In this document: one piece after another, positions 17,122 to 28,187 of the stretch
Layout of the letters: the number at the start of each line of letters is the position of its first letter
Numbering within the stretch: position 1 is the first letter of the stretch
Origin: Streptomyces thermodiastaticus
GTDB taxonomy: Bacteria > Actinomycetota > Actinomycetes > Streptomycetales > Streptomycetaceae
Assembly (NCBI RefSeq): GCF_014656135.1
Contig: NZ_BNBV01000007.1
Location: forward strand, 62,001 to 126,000
Direction of reading: 5' to 3'
DNA length: 64,000 nt
Made by a program: the position numbers and the translations under genes
Notes under the pieces: generated by a model
Databases searched by the model: none
Told to the model about the DNA's origin: nothing
What the model saw: only the letters and a program-made list of their open reading frames with translations

Positions 17122-17571
17122 TCAGCTGTGGGCGGCCATGACGCCGGAGGCGAAGGAGGTGTCGCAGACCGGACGGGCGTAGGACTGGGCGCGGGAGGGG
17201 CCGTAGATGCGGACCGCGGCGCGCCCGAGGGTGCGGGCGATGGAGGCGCAGTGCCGGGCCAGCGCGGGACGGCCGTTGACCGCCTCCTGCAGATGGGTGA
17301 GCGCCACGCCCGGGTCCTTCTCCTGCAGTTCCGTCAGCAGACGGTCGCGCAGCACGTCCTGCGGGGCGCGGGAGCGGCCCGAGGGTCCGGCCACGGACGC
17401 CTCGGACGCGGTGAGCACCGAGTTCGACGGGTTCCCCGACCAGTTCACTCGGGTGACCGCGAGGGTCCCGGAGAGCACCAGGACGACGGGCAGGACGAGG
17501 GCGAGGGAGCGGCCGATCCGGCGGGCGGGGCCCCGGCCGCGTCGCGTGGTGTGGGTGGTGGAGTGCTTCAC
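17122..17571 (-). CDS. Small secreted or membrane-anchored protein of unknown function
   Basis: 149 residues. A twin-basic N-terminus (TTRRGRGPARRIGR) leads into one hydrophobic stretch (LALVLPVVLVLSGTLAV, about residues 22-38), so it is either cleaved by Sec/Tat or stays anchored with the rest outside. The body has helix-rich segments (PQDVLRDRLLTELQEKDPG, VALTHLQEAV) and two Cys (CASIARTL and VCDTSF) that could form a disulfide. I do not recognise the family; the position beside msiK appears conserved in Streptomyces. Confidence 0.7.
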   Translation of the reverse strand: MKHSTTHTTRRGRGPARRIGRSLALVLPVVLVLSGTLAVTRVNWSGNPSNSVLTASEASVAGPSGRSRAPQDVLRDRLLTELQEKDPGVALTHLQEAVNGRPALARHCASIARTLGRAAVRIYGPSRAQSYARPVCDTSFASGVMAAHS

Positions 17572-17714
17572 GCGTCGCAGCGTAGCCCCTGGTAATGATT
17601 TGGCGACATTTGGTCACCTTTTCGAGGGATGGGCGGGAGCGGGTTCCGGGGCGTCGTGTTGACGAACGCGGCTCGAAATGTTCCCGTGCACCGGGGGTTC
17701 AGCGGGCATGCGGA

Positions 17715-17742
17715 AGGGCCCCGTGGCTGTTCACGGGGCCCT
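17715..17742. terminator. Terminator downstream of msiK
   Basis: AAGGGCCCCGTG (17715-17726) / CACGGGGCCCTT (17733-17744) with a 6-nt loop, in the 297-bp gap between msiK and the secreted-protein gene, which holds no other recognised feature. Confidence 0.75.
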
Positions 17743-17868
17743 TCTTCGCGGATCGGGTCAAGCGTCCGGAGGCATTCCGGGTTTCAGCCGTAAGGCGTCA
17801 GCAGGACGGGGGACGTGGCGTGCCCTCCGCGCCCGACGAGCCCGCCGGACCGCGCGGTGCGGCCGGCG

Positions 17869-19005
<1,137 letters not shown>

Positions 19006-19101
19006 GGTGTGGGCCCCCTTCTACCGGCAGGAACGTGCCGGACGATCCGTTGTAGGAAGGTGGATGCCACGACGGATGTGCCGTTGTGGTGTGGTGTAGT
19101 C

Positions 19102-19111
19102 CACACGTGTG
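19102..19111. promoter_or_regulatory. CACACGTGTG palindrome upstream of msiK
   Basis: Perfect 10-bp palindrome in the 244-bp region between the msiK start and the tRNA-Thr gene, next to GTGGTGTGGTGTAG. It may be an operator; the binding protein is unknown. Confidence 0.35.
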
Positions 19112-19249
19112 AACTGGCACAGGACGGTACCTGGCGTTCACCTGGTCTGTCAGTACGTGAGAGCCCGTGAACTTCGCGGGAATTCTCGGCGAGGCCGTGC
19201 GGCGGGCTGGGTACACTGCACGGGCACGGCGCTGTGCGCCGGTGCACTC

Positions 19250-19323
19250 GCCTCCTTAGCTCAGCTGGTCAGAGCAGCTGTCTTGTAAACAGCAGGTCGT
19301 CGGTTCGAATCCGACAGGAGGCT
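19250..19323 (+). tRNA. tRNA-Thr (anticodon UGU)
   Basis: 74 nt fold into a full cloverleaf. The acceptor stem GCCTCCT/AGGAGGC is perfect, the D-loop is AGCTCAGCTGGTCAGAGC, and the anticodon stem GCTGT/ACAGC closes loop CTTGTAA with TGT at 19284-19286. The T-arm has GGTTCGAATCC and the discriminator base is T. CCA is not encoded. The UGU anticodon reads ACA (and by wobble ACG), rare threonine codons in this genome. TACACT at 19212-19217 is a likely -10 box, and a terminator follows. Confidence 0.97.
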
Positions 19324-19333
19324 TCGGACGACG

Positions 19334-19359
19334 AAGGCCACCCCGGGCGGGGTGGCCTT
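19334..19359 (+). terminator. tRNA-Thr terminator
   Basis: AAGGCCACCCC (19334-19344) / GGGGTGGCCTT (19349-19359), a perfect 11-bp stem with tetraloop GGGC followed by T residues. Confidence 0.9.
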
Positions 19360-19360
19360 T

Positions 19361-19490
19361 GTCACAGGCGCCGGCACAGGTCCGTCACAGGTGCCGGCAC
19401 AGGTCCGTCACAGGTGCCGGCACAGGTCCGTCACAGGTGCCGGCACAGGTCCGTCACAGGCGCCGGCACAGGTCCGGCACAGGTGCAGGC
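19361..19490. repeat. 23-bp minisatellite (5 full units plus a partial one)
   Basis: Five contiguous units of 23 bp (GTCACAGGYGCCGGCACAGG followed by TCC) occupy 19361-19475; the units differ only at one C/T position, and a degenerate partial copy continues to about 19490. No spacers separate the units, so this is not CRISPR. All three forward frames are open only because the unit has no stops, and no start signal precedes them. It begins one base after the tRNA terminator and ends about 40 bp before the stop of the convergent hydroxylase gene. Confidence 0.9.
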
Positions 19491-19532
19491 GGACGGGCCG
19501 GCGCGGTCGTCCTGCCGGGCCCGTGTGCGGGG

Positions 19533-21182
19533 TCAGTTGCTGCGCAGCACGGCCGTCAGGACCGTGCGCAGGGTGCCTTCCGGGTCGGGGTCGGCGCCGG
19601 GCGCGCGCCAGGCGACGAAACCGTCGGGGCGGACGAGGACCGCCCCGTCGGTGCTGATGCCGTGGGCGCGGGCCCAGTCGTATCGCTCCGCCTCGGGGCC
19701 GGCGGCGTCCTGGTCACAGGTGAGTTCCGCGCCGATGCGGTACGACTCCAGCGGGACGCCGGTCTCCTGCGCCACGCGCCGGGCCGCCGCGTGCCAGCCG
19801 GCCGAGGACCCCGCGTCGCTGAGCAGCACCGGGACGCGCTCGTACAGGTCGAGCGTGGAGATCCGGGTGCCGCTGCGGCGCAGCCACAGGTGAGGGGCGC
19901 GGGTGCCGGGCTCGCCGGTCAGGCGCAGGTCCTCCGGCACCACGTCCTGGCCGGGGTCGGCGCCGACGACGGCGCCGTCCGGGTAGCGGTAGCCGAGGAC
20001 GACGTTGAGGATGCCGCCCCGCTTGCCCTCGCCGATGCCGGGGGCGGGGGCGAAGCCGGGGTGGCTGTGCTCGACGGAGCGGGCGGAGGCGCGGGCGCTG
20101 GTGGCGACGGCGACGGGACGGCGCTCGGTCTCGTAGGTCGCGAGCAGCCCCGGCCCTGCCCAGCCGGCGAGGACGGCGGCGAGCTTCCAGGCCAGGTTGT
20201 GGGCGTCCTGGATGCCGGTGTTGGAGCCGAAGGCGCCGGTGGGGGACATCTCGTGCGCGGAGTCGCCGGCGAGGAAGACCCGGCCGTCACAGTACCGGTC
20301 GGCGACGCGTTCGGCGGCGCGCCAGGACGCCTTTCCGGTGATCTCGACGTCGAGGTCCGGGACGCCGACGGCGCGGCGGATGTGGCGCTGGAGGCGGTCC
20401 TCGGTGAACTCCTCCAGGGTCTCTCCGCGCTCGGGGTGCCAGGGGGCGTGGAAGACCCAGTGCTCCTTGTTGTCGATGGGCAGCAGGGCGCCGTCGGCCT
20501 CGGGGTCGGTGAGATAGCAGCAGATGAAGCGGCGGTCGCCGACGACGTCGGCGAGCAGCTTGGAGCGGAAGGTGACGCTGACGTTGGCGAACAGGTCGCC
20601 CGGGCCGCTGTGTCCGATGCCGAGCCGGCGCCGCACGGGGCTGCGCGGGCCGTCGGCGGCGACCAGGTAGTCCGCCCGGACGGTGAAGCGCTCGTCACGG
20701 CCGCGGTCCAGCACGACGGCCGTCACCCCGTCGGCGTCCTGCTCGAAGGACTCCAGCTCGTGGGAGAAGCGCACGTCGCCGCCGAGCGCCCGGGCGCCCT
20801 TGAGCAGCACGGGCTCCAGGTCGTTCTGGCTGCACAGGCACCAGCCGGTGGGGCTGAACCTGGCCAGGCCGCCGCCCGGGTCGATGTGCTTGAACAGCCA
20901 TTCCCCGGCGTCGCCGACCAGGGTCCGGGTCTGCAGGATGCCGTGGTTGCCGGCGAGCAGGGCCGCGGCCTGCTTGATGTCGGGCTCGATGCCGGCGACC
21001 CGGTACAGCTCCATGGTGCGCACATTGTTGCCGCGTCCACGGGGGTGGACGGACGTGTCGGAGTGACGCTCGACCAGCAGGTGCGGCACGCCGAGACGGC
21101 CGAGGAACAGTGACGTGGACAGGCCCACCAGGGAGCCGCCGACGATCAGGACGGGTACCCGGTGGTCGGCTTCTTGGTGCAT
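19533..21182 (-). CDS. whiE-ORFVIII: Spore-pigment FAD-dependent polyketide hydroxylase (WhiE ORFVIII-like)
   Basis: 549-residue class A flavin monooxygenase of the aromatic polyketide hydroxylase type. It has an N-terminal dinucleotide fold (VPVLIVGGSLVGLSTSLFL), the NAD(P)H/FAD DG motif (ADYLVAADGPRSPVRR), the GD motif (RVFLAGDSAHEMSP) with GSNTGIQDAHNLAWKL, and a thioredoxin-like C-terminal domain. It would hydroxylate the polyketide made by the adjacent synthase. The ATG at 21182 has GGAGG 7 bases upstream; 42 upstream in-frame codons are not protein-like. It is divergent from the main pigment operon, as in S. coelicolor. Confidence 0.9.
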   Translation of the reverse strand: MHQEADHRVPVLIVGGSLVGLSTSLFLGRLGVPHLLVERHSDTSVHPRGRGNNVRTMELYRVAGIEPDIKQAAALLAGNHGILQTRTLVGDAGEWLFKHIDPGGGLARFSPTGWCLCSQNDLEPVLLKGARALGGDVRFSHELESFEQDADGVTAVVLDRGRDERFTVRADYLVAADGPRSPVRRRLGIGHSGPGDLFANVSVTFRSKLLADVVGDRRFICCYLTDPEADGALLPIDNKEHWVFHAPWHPERGETLEEFTEDRLQRHIRRAVGVPDLDVEITGKASWRAAERVADRYCDGRVFLAGDSAHEMSPTGAFGSNTGIQDAHNLAWKLAAVLAGWAGPGLLATYETERRPVAVATSARASARSVEHSHPGFAPAPGIGEGKRGGILNVVLGYRYPDGAVVGADPGQDVVPEDLRLTGEPGTRAPHLWLRRSGTRISTLDLYERVPVLLSDAGSSAGWHAAARRVAQETGVPLESYRIGAELTCDQDAAGPEAERYDWARAHGISTDGAVLVRPDGFVAWRAPGADPDPEGTLRTVLTAVLRSN

Positions 21183-21410
21183 CGATGCCTCCAGGTGCGG
21201 GGTGCGGGGTGCGGGATGTGGGCGCATCCCTGTTTCCATGCCCGGTGCGGGCCCGGGCGGCATGCGTTCGCGGGACTGTTCACCCGTCTGATCACCCACG
21301 TGGTGCACACGAGTCGCGCACCGACCCCGGCGGGCACAGGATCGAGATCACGCTGACGTCGCGTCACGCGCGCCGACGCTTTCCGCCGGGCCGTGACGTC
21401 CCGTCAGGCC

Positions 21411-21515
21411 CTGTCCGTCACGAGACCCCGTCCCCACGACCCGTCCGTCACGAGACACCGTCCGAACGACCCGTCCGTAACGAGACCCCGTCCGCACGAC
21501 CCGTCCACGACCCGA
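21411..21515. repeat. 30-bp tandem repeat in the divergent pigment promoter region
   Basis: Three 30-bp copies at 21411-21440, 21441-21470 and 21471-21500 share CCGTCCGTCACGAGACCCCG, and a partial fourth copy runs to about 21515. Copies differ at about five positions. They lie between the starts of the FAD hydroxylase (-) and WhiE I (+) genes, where promoters for both operons must be. The rest of the 412-bp gap holds no gene. Confidence 0.85.
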
Positions 21516-21594
21516 CCCGTCCCCGCCGGCTCGCCGGCCTCCACCCCACCAGCCCCGTCCGTGCCCGCCCGTTCCGGCAAGGAGACGTACCGCA

Positions 21595-22728
21595 ATGACC
21601 GCCCTCACCGAGCGTGCCCCTCGAACCGTCCAGCAGCAGTCCGCCAAACGTGTCTCCCAGTCCGTCTTCGACGGCTCCCGGCTTCGTGTGGTGCTGCTGG
21701 TGGACGTCTACGACGGCGCCCAGCAGCAGTTCCTGGAGGCCTACGAAGAGATGGGCAAGCAGGTCGCGTCCGTGCCCGGGCACATCAGCGACCAGCTGTG
21801 CCAGTCCATCGAGAACCCCTCCCAGTGGCTGATCACCAGCGAGTGGGAGAGCGCCCCGCCGTTCCTGGCGTGGGTCAACAGCGAGGAGCACGTGCGCACG
21901 GTGCGGCCGATGCACAGCTGCATCCGCGACACCCGTTCGCTGCGGTTCCACGTCGTGCGCGAGATGGGCCGCGGGCTCGACGAGGCGGAGGCCGGGCGGC
22001 GGCTGCAGACCTCGCCGCGCATCGGCGACGGGGTGATCCGCCACGCCCTGACCTTCACCGTCCAGCCGGGCAGCGAGGACAAGGTCGCCGAGATCCTCGC
22101 CGGGTACGACTCGCCCGAGTCCCGCGTGGACGACACCACCCGGCTGTGCCGGACCTCGCTGTTCATGCACGGCAACCGGGTGGTGCGCGCCATCGAGGTG
22201 CGCGGCGACCTGCTGGCCGCGCTGCGGCACGTGGCCCGGCAGCCGGAGATCCGGGCGGTGGAGGAGCAGATCAACCCGTACCTGGAACAGGAGCGGGACT
22301 TCACCGACGAGGAGTCCGTACGGGTCTTCTTCACCCGGGCGGCGCTGCCCGCCGTGCACCACGTGACGACCGGTCAGGACGATGTGCCGGCCGAGCGGCA
22401 GGCGCTGTACTACCCGGCCCGCCCCGGCATGGGCATGAAGCTCGCGGAGCTGCTGGCCCGGGAGGCCGAGCGGGCCGCCGACGACCCGGCGGGCCCGGTG
22501 CTGCGCAGCACGGTCTACGAGCGCAACGACGTGGTCGTCCGCCTCCTCGACGTGCGGGCGGGCCAGGAACTGCAGCCCGCGGCCGCGCTGGGCCTCGCGG
22601 ACCCGGCGCAGGTGGCGCAGCTGACCTGCCTGCTGGACGAGGACGCGGCGCAGAAGGACGGCGACCTGACCCGGCTGCTGTCGCTGGCCCGGATGCGGCT
22701 CGTCACCGACCGCCGGGCCGAGGCGTGA
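21595..22728 (+). CDS. whiE-ORFI: Spore-pigment biosynthesis protein, WhiE ORFI-like (ABM domains)
   Basis: 377 residues; resembles WhiE protein I, the first gene of the spore-pigment operon. The first 130 residues form a dimeric alpha+beta barrel of the antibiotic-biosynthesis-monooxygenase type ([39 protein letters not shown]). A second, TcmI-cyclase-like copy ([39 protein letters not shown]) and a third degenerate repeat follow. It probably modifies or stabilises the polyketide chain, but the reaction is unproven. AAGGAG lies 11 bases before the ATG. Downstream genes are closely spaced in one operon. Confidence 0.85.
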   Translation: MTALTERAPRTVQQQSAKRVSQSVFDGSRLRVVLLVDVYDGAQQQFLEAYEEMGKQVASVPGHISDQLCQSIENPSQWLITSEWESAPPFLAWVNSEEHVRTVRPMHSCIRDTRSLRFHVVREMGRGLDEAEAGRRLQTSPRIGDGVIRHALTFTVQPGSEDKVAEILAGYDSPESRVDDTTRLCRTSLFMHGNRVVRAIEVRGDLLAALRHVARQPEIRAVEEQINPYLEQERDFTDEESVRVFFTRAALPAVHHVTTGQDDVPAERQALYYPARPGMGMKLAELLAREAERAADDPAGPVLRSTVYERNDVVVRLLDVRAGQELQPAAALGLADPAQVAQLTCLLDEDAAQKDGDLTRLLSLARMRLVTDRRAEA

Positions 22729-22801
22729 GCCCCGGCACCGTCCGCGCCCCCGCGAACCGATCCGCTTCGTGCCGACCCACCACACCACCGGAGGAGACGT
22801 C

Positions 22802-23257
22802 GTGATCAAACCCCGACCCAGAATCGTGGACCTCAGCGACATCGAGCCCAACGTCAAGCGCGGAGGCGACCTGCGCGCCATGCTCACCCCGGCCACGGTC
22901 GGCTCCACCAGCGGCTTCATGGGCGTGGCCATCGTGCAGCCGGGCGACCGCATCGGCGAGCACTACCACCCCTACTCCGAGGAGTTCGTGTACGTCGTCT
23001 GCGGCGATCTGGAGGTGGACCTGGACGGCGAGCCGCATCCGCTGCGGCCGGAGCAGGGCCTGATGATCCCCGCCTACACCCGCCACCGGTTCCGCAACGT
23101 GGGCAACGTGGAGGCGCGCATCGTCTTCCACCTCGGTCCGCTGGCCCCGCGCCCGCAGCTCGGCCACGTCGACACCGAGGGCACTCAGACCGTCCCGGTG
23201 AGCGCGGCGCGGGCGGCGGAACCGGAACCGGCCGGTGCCTCGGAGGTCCGGTCATGA
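22802..23257 (+). CDS. whiE-ORFII: Spore-pigment cupin protein (WhiE ORFII-like)
   Basis: 151-residue single-domain cupin. The two cupin motifs are visible: [21 protein letters not shown] with its His/His/Glu metal ligands, and [16 protein letters not shown]. Such proteins are associated with most spore-pigment and several aromatic polyketide clusters and may act as cyclase or oxygenase helpers. The GTG at 22802 has GGAGGAG 5 bases upstream, better than the in-frame ATG at 22769. The stop overlaps the KS start by 4 bp (ATGA), indicating translational coupling. Confidence 0.88.
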   Translation: MIKPRPRIVDLSDIEPNVKRGGDLRAMLTPATVGSTSGFMGVAIVQPGDRIGEHYHPYSEEFVYVVCGDLEVDLDGEPHPLRPEQGLMIPAYTRHRFRNVGNVEARIVFHLGPLAPRPQLGHVDTEGTQTVPVSAARAAEPEPAGASEVRS

Positions 23258-24522
23258 CCAGGCGGGTCGCGGTCACCGGCATAGGCGTGGTGGCGCCCGG
23301 CGGCATAGGCGCCGACGCGTTCTGGGACCTGCTGGCGAACGGGCGCACCGCGACACGCGGCATCACCTTCTTCGACCCGGCGGGCCTGCGCTCCCGCATA
23401 GCCGCCGAGTGCGACTTCGACCCGGTGGCGGCGGGACTGAGCGAGGAGCAGATCCAACGCTGCGACCGCTACATCCAGTTCGCGCTGGTCGCCGGCGAGG
23501 AGGCGGTGCGGGACGCGGGGCTGGACCTGACCCGGGTCAACCCCTGGCGGGTCGCGGTCTCGCTGGGCACCGCCGTCGGCGGGACCACCCGGCTGGAGAG
23601 CGACTACGTGCTGGTCAGCCACCACGGCGAGCGCTGGGAGGTGGACCACGAACGGGCCCGGCCGCATCTGGAGCGGGCGTTCACGCCGAGCACGCTGGCC
23701 TCGACGGTGGCCGAACGGTTCGGGGCGCGCGGCCCGGTGCAGACGGTGTCCACGGGCTGCACCTCCGGCCTCGACGCGGTCGGGTACGCGCTGTACACGG
23801 TGCAGGAGGGGCGGGCCGACATCTGCATAGCCGGCGCGTCGGACTCGCCGATATCCCCGATCACGATGGCGTGCTTCGACGCGATCAAGGCGACCAGCCC
23901 GAACAACGACGACCCCGAGCACGCCTCGCGGCCCTTCGACAACGACCGTGACGGGTTCGTCATGGGCGAGGGCGGCGCGGTGCTGGTGCTGGAGGAACTG
24001 GAGCACGCACGGGCCCGCGGCGCGCGCGTCTACTGCGAGCTGAGCGGCTACGCCACCTTCGGCAACGCCTACCACATGACCGGTCTGACCAGCGAGGGTG
24101 TGGAGATGGCGCGGGCCATCGAGCAGGCCCTGGACCACGCCCGGCTGGACGGCTCGGCGATCGACTACGTCAACGCGCACGGCTCCGGCACCCGGCAGAA
24201 CGACCGGCACGAGACGGCCGCGGTCAAGCGGGCGCTGGGGCACCACGCCTACGAGACGCCCATGAGCTCCATCAAGTCGATGGTGGGCCACTCGCTGGGC
24301 GCGATCGGGGCGATCGAGGTGGCAGCGTGCGTGCTGGCCATGGCCCACCAGGTGGTACCGCCCACCGCGAACTACGAGACCCCCGATCCCGAGTGCGACC
24401 TGGACTACGTCCCGCGGGTGGCCCGCGAGCGGCGGCTGGATGCCGTGCTGTCGGTGGGCAGCGGCTTCGGCGGGTTCCAGTCCGCGGTGATCCTGACCCG
24501 GCCGAGGGAGAGGTCATCATGA
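23254..24522 (+). CDS. whiE-ORFIII: Type II PKS ketosynthase alpha (WhiE ORFIII-like)
   Basis: 422-residue condensing enzyme of the minimal aromatic polyketide synthase. It catalyses Claisen condensations of malonyl-ACP together with the chain-length factor. The active-site triad is complete: Cys169 in [11 protein letters not shown], His309 in [12 protein letters not shown], and His346 in [13 protein letters not shown]. The sequence [15 protein letters not shown] is also typical. It is overlapped by the cupin gene upstream and by the CLF gene downstream, 4 bp each, so KS and CLF are made in equal amounts. Confidence 0.96.
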   Translation: MTRRVAVTGIGVVAPGGIGADAFWDLLANGRTATRGITFFDPAGLRSRIAAECDFDPVAAGLSEEQIQRCDRYIQFALVAGEEAVRDAGLDLTRVNPWRVAVSLGTAVGGTTRLESDYVLVSHHGERWEVDHERARPHLERAFTPSTLASTVAERFGARGPVQTVSTGCTSGLDAVGYALYTVQEGRADICIAGASDSPISPITMACFDAIKATSPNNDDPEHASRPFDNDRDGFVMGEGGAVLVLEELEHARARGARVYCELSGYATFGNAYHMTGLTSEGVEMARAIEQALDHARLDGSAIDYVNAHGSGTRQNDRHETAAVKRALGHHAYETPMSSIKSMVGHSLGAIGAIEVAACVLAMAHQVVPPTANYETPDPECDLDYVPRVARERRLDAVLSVGSGFGGFQSAVILTRPRERSS

Positions 24523-25757
24523 GCGCGCCTGGCACACGGCGGGCGGTGGTCACCGGCATCGGTGTCGTCGCCCCCAACGGAACCACTGCCGAGACGTTCT
24601 GGAAGGCCACCCAGGAGGGCGTGACCGTCCTGGACCGCATCACCCGCGAGGGCTGCGGGCAGCTGCCGCTGAAGGTGGCCGGGCAGGTGCCGTCCTTCGA
24701 CGCGTCGGCGGTGATCGAGGAGCGGATCCTCGTCCAGACCGACCGGTTCACCCACTTCGCGCTGGCGGCGGCCGACGAGGCGCTTCAGGACGCCCGGCTC
24801 GGCCGGGCCGACACCGAGGGCGCCCCGTTCTCGGCGGGCGTGGTCACCGCGGCCGGATCCGGCGGCGGCGAGTTCGGCCAGCGGGAGCTGCAGAAGCTGT
24901 GGGGCAAGGGCAGCCGCTACGTCGGCCCCTGGCAGTCCATCGCCTGGTTCTACGCGGCCAGCACCGGCCAGATCTCCATCCGGCGCGGCTTCAAGGGGCC
25001 GTGCTCGGTGGTGGCCGCCGACGAGGCGGGCGGCCTGGACGCCCTGGCGCACGCGGCCCGGGCCGTGGCCCGCGGCACCGACGTCCTCGTGGCGGGATCG
25101 ACCGAGGCGCCGCTCGCGCCGTACTCGATGGTGTGTCAGCTCGGTTACGGCGAGCTGAGCCCGGTGACCGATCCGCAGCGCGCCTATCGCCCCTTCACCG
25201 GCGACGCCTCGGGTTTCGTGCCCGCGGAGGGCGGCGCGATGCTCGTCGTGGAGGACGAGCGGGCGGCCCGGGCGCGGGGCGTGCCGGTGCGGGCGGTGAT
25301 CGCCGGGCACGCGGCGACGTTCACCGGCGCCGGCCGCTGGGAGCTGTCCCGGCAGGGCCTGGCGGAGGCCATCCGCGGCGCCCTGGCCCAGGCCGGCTGC
25401 GCGCCCGAGGAGGTCGACGTCGTCTTCGCCGACGCGCTCGGGACGCCGCAGGCGGACCGGGCGGAGGCCCTCGCCATCGCCGACGCGCTGGGCGCCCACG
25501 GCCGGCAGGTGCCCGTGACGGCGCCGAAGACCGGCATCGGACGGGCGTACTGCGCGGCGCCGGTGCTGGACGCGGCGGCCGCGGTGCTCGCCCTGGAGCA
25601 CGGCCTGATCCCGCCCACCCCGAACGTCGCCGACATCTGCCATGACCTCGATCTGGTGACCGGCCGTGCCCGCCCCGCACCGGTGCGCACGGCCCTGGTC
25701 CTCAGCCGGGGGCTCATGGGCTCGAACTCGGCGCTGGTGCTGCGGCACGGCGTCTGA
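24519..25757 (+). CDS. whiE-ORFIV: Type II PKS chain-length factor / KS beta (WhiE ORFIV-like)
   Basis: 412 residues, homologous in fold to the ketosynthase but lacking its nucleophile: at the Cys position the sequence is [12 protein letters not shown], and the VNAHGSGT His region reads [13 protein letters not shown]. This is diagnostic of a chain-length factor, which forms the heterodimer interface channel that sets polyketide length (long chains, 20-24 carbons, in spore-pigment systems). Start ATG overlaps the KSalpha stop (ATGA). Ends KSLGNSAL-like with GSNSALVL. Confidence 0.95.
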   Translation: MSAPGTRRAVVTGIGVVAPNGTTAETFWKATQEGVTVLDRITREGCGQLPLKVAGQVPSFDASAVIEERILVQTDRFTHFALAAADEALQDARLGRADTEGAPFSAGVVTAAGSGGGEFGQRELQKLWGKGSRYVGPWQSIAWFYAASTGQISIRRGFKGPCSVVAADEAGGLDALAHAARAVARGTDVLVAGSTEAPLAPYSMVCQLGYGELSPVTDPQRAYRPFTGDASGFVPAEGGAMLVVEDERAARARGVPVRAVIAGHAATFTGAGRWELSRQGLAEAIRGALAQAGCAPEEVDVVFADALGTPQADRAEALAIADALGAHGRQVPVTAPKTGIGRAYCAAPVLDAAAAVLALEHGLIPPTPNVADICHDLDLVTGRARPAPVRTALVLSRGLMGSNSALVLRHGV

Positions 25758-25842
25758 GGATCCGCCGCCCCCGGCTCGGGGGCGGCCGGAAGCGGCCGGA
25801 CGCCCTGCGGCGGCGGCCGCGCGCAGGAAGGAGAGGAACCGC

Positions 25843-26591
<749 letters not shown>

Positions 26592-26622
26592 GCCGGGCGC
26601 GGAGACGAGAGGAAGAAGGCCC

Positions 26623-26955
26623 ATGCACCAGGCCCTGATCGTGGCCCGGATGGCGCCGGGCTCCGCCCCGGACATCGCCAAGATCTTCGAGGAGTCGGAC
26701 CGGGGAGAGCTGCCGCATCTGGTCGGTGTGACCCGGCGCAGTCTCTTCCAGTTCCACGACGTGTATCTGCACCTGATCGAGGCGGACCGGGACCCGGGCC
26801 CGGCCGTCGCCGCGGTGGCCGACCATCCGGAGTTCCGCGGGATCAGCGAGCGGCTCTCGGCGTACGTCAGCGCGTACGACCCGCAGACCTGGCGTTCGCC
26901 GAAGGACGCGATGGCGCACCGCTTCTACCTCTGGGAGCGCGACGGCGGCAGCTGA
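26623..26955 (+). CDS. whiE-ORFVII: TcmI-type polyketide cyclase (WhiE ORFVII-like)
   Basis: 110-residue ferredoxin-like dimeric cyclase. HQALIVARMAPGSAPDIAKIFEESD, ELPHLVGVTRRSLFQFHDVYLHLIE and the terminal AMAHRFYLWE are hallmarks of the SchB/CurF/TcmI family that closes later rings. It is the last gene of the plus-strand pigment operon; AGGAAGAAGG precedes the ATG and a strong terminator follows. Confidence 0.93.
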   Translation: MHQALIVARMAPGSAPDIAKIFEESDRGELPHLVGVTRRSLFQFHDVYLHLIEADRDPGPAVAAVADHPEFRGISERLSAYVSAYDPQTWRSPKDAMAHRFYLWERDGGS

Positions 26956-26993
26956 CGCCGCCGGGCCGCCCGGCCGGGAGCGGACACGGACAA

Positions 26994-27033
26994 CGGCCGC
27001 CGGGCCCGCGGCGCATCGCGGGCCCGGCGGCCG
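26994..27033. terminator. Convergent terminator at the end of the pigment operon
   Basis: Perfect 17-bp stem CGGCCGCCGGGCCCGCG (26994-27010) / its complement (27017-27033), with 6-nt loop GCGCAT, between WhiE ORFVII (+) and the O-methyltransferase gene (-). Confidence 0.88.
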
Positions 27034-27075
27034 TCGGCCGTCCCCGGTCGGATGATCCGGGTCGTTCTTGTCCGG

Positions 27076-28113
27076 TCAGGCGGGGACGGTGCAGTCGAAG
27101 GCGTGCAGATAGGCGTTGACCGGGCTGATGTCGTCGATGACCAGTCCGGCCGCCCGCAGCCTGCTCACCATGGACTCGGTGGTGTGCTTGGCGCCGCCGA
27201 CGTTGAGCAGCAGCAGCAGGTCCATGGCCGTGCTGAACCGCATCGACGGGGTGTCGTCGACGAGGTTCTCGATGACCACCACCCGGGCCCCGGGCCCGCC
27301 GGCCGCCATCACGTTGCGCAGGCAGCGGGCGGTGGAGTCGTCGTCCCACTCCAGGATGTTCTTGATGATGTAGACGTCGGCCTGCACGGGCACGGCCTCA
27401 CGGCAGTCGCCGGGCACGATCGTCACCCGGTCGGCGAGCACACCGCCCGGCCGCAGCCGCTCGTCGGCGTGGTCGACCACGCGCGGCAGGTCCATCAGGG
27501 TGCCGTGCAGGCCGGGGTACTTCTCCAGCAGGCCGGCCACCACATGTCCCTGCCCGCCGCCGATGTCGGCGACCGACTTGGCGCCGGACAGGTCCAGCAG
27601 CGCGGCGACGTCCTGCGCGGACTGCCTGCTGGACGTCGTCATGGCCCGGTTGAAGACGTCCGCGGACTCGGGGGCGTCCTCGTTGAGGTAGACGAAGAAC
27701 TCCTTGCCGTACAGGTCTTCCACGACGTTGCGGCCGCTGCGCACCGCCTCGTCCAGCTTCGGCCAGGCGTCCCAGGTCCACGGCTCGGTGCACCACAGGC
27801 AGATGTCGCGCAGGCTGCCCGGGTCGTCCTCGCGCAGCAGCCGGGACATCCCGGTGTGCGCGAAGGTGCCGTCGGGCTGCTCGGCGAAGACGCCGTAGCA
27901 GGTCAGGGCCCGCAGCAGCCGGCGCAGCGGCTTCGGCTGAACCTGCACCGCGGCGGCGAGGTCCTCGGCGCTCAGGGGGGTGTCCCCGAGCGCGTCGGCC
28001 ACGCGGAGCCGGGCGGCCGCGCGCAGGGCGGCGGCACACGCCGCCCCGAACGCGAGTTCCCTCAGCCGCATGGGCGGCGGCGGAGCGGGGTGAGCGGTCT
28101 GGGCGGTCGTCAT
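27076..28113 (-). CDS. SAM-dependent O-methyltransferase (polyketide tailoring type)
   Basis: 345 residues with the architecture of plant-COMT-like bacterial methyltransferases such as TcmN, TcmO and DnrK. It has an N-terminal winged-helix dimerisation domain (residues 15-105, with LRRLLRALTCYGVFAEQ), then a Rossmann SAM domain with VADIGGGQGHVVAGLLEKYP, LMDLPRVVDHA, DVYIIKNILEWDDD and VVVIENLVDD. Here the catalytic-His position reads NILEWDDD (Glu for the usual His), so activity or chemistry may differ. It converges on the pigment operon and probably tailors its product. AAGGAAGG precedes the ATG. The classical whiE cluster, as I recall it, lacks this gene. Confidence 0.85.
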   Translation of the reverse strand: MTTAQTAHPAPPPPMRLRELAFGAACAAALRAAARLRVADALGDTPLSAEDLAAAVQVQPKPLRRLLRALTCYGVFAEQPDGTFAHTGMSRLLREDDPGSLRDICLWCTEPWTWDAWPKLDEAVRSGRNVVEDLYGKEFFVYLNEDAPESADVFNRAMTTSSRQSAQDVAALLDLSGAKSVADIGGGQGHVVAGLLEKYPGLHGTLMDLPRVVDHADERLRPGGVLADRVTIVPGDCREAVPVQADVYIIKNILEWDDDSTARCLRNVMAAGGPGARVVVIENLVDDTPSMRFSTAMDLLLLLNVGGAKHTTESMVSRLRAAGLVIDDISPVNAYLHAFDCTVPA

Positions 28114-28187
28114 ACCGCCTTCCTTCCTTCTCGTGTGGTGCTCGGAATCGGCGCGGGCGGTGGGTGCGCGCGGGCGGGATCAGGGCC

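Noticed and set aside
19250..19323. tRNA-Thr as an active attachment site of an integrated element
   Set aside because: I saw no second copy of the tRNA 3' end (ATCCGACAGGAGGCT) and no integrase or excisionase gene in the window.
19361..19490. Possible CRISPR array or repeat protein
   Set aside because: The units are contiguous with no spacers, and the open forward frames lack a start signal and normal codon bias; it is a plain minisatellite.
21411..21515. Possible CRISPR repeats
   Set aside because: 30-bp copies are directly adjacent with no unique spacers and no cas genes are in the window.
22769..22801. Cupin gene starting at ATG 22769
   Set aside because: The GTG at 22802 has a GGAGGAG ribosome site at proper distance, which itself lies inside the longer version.
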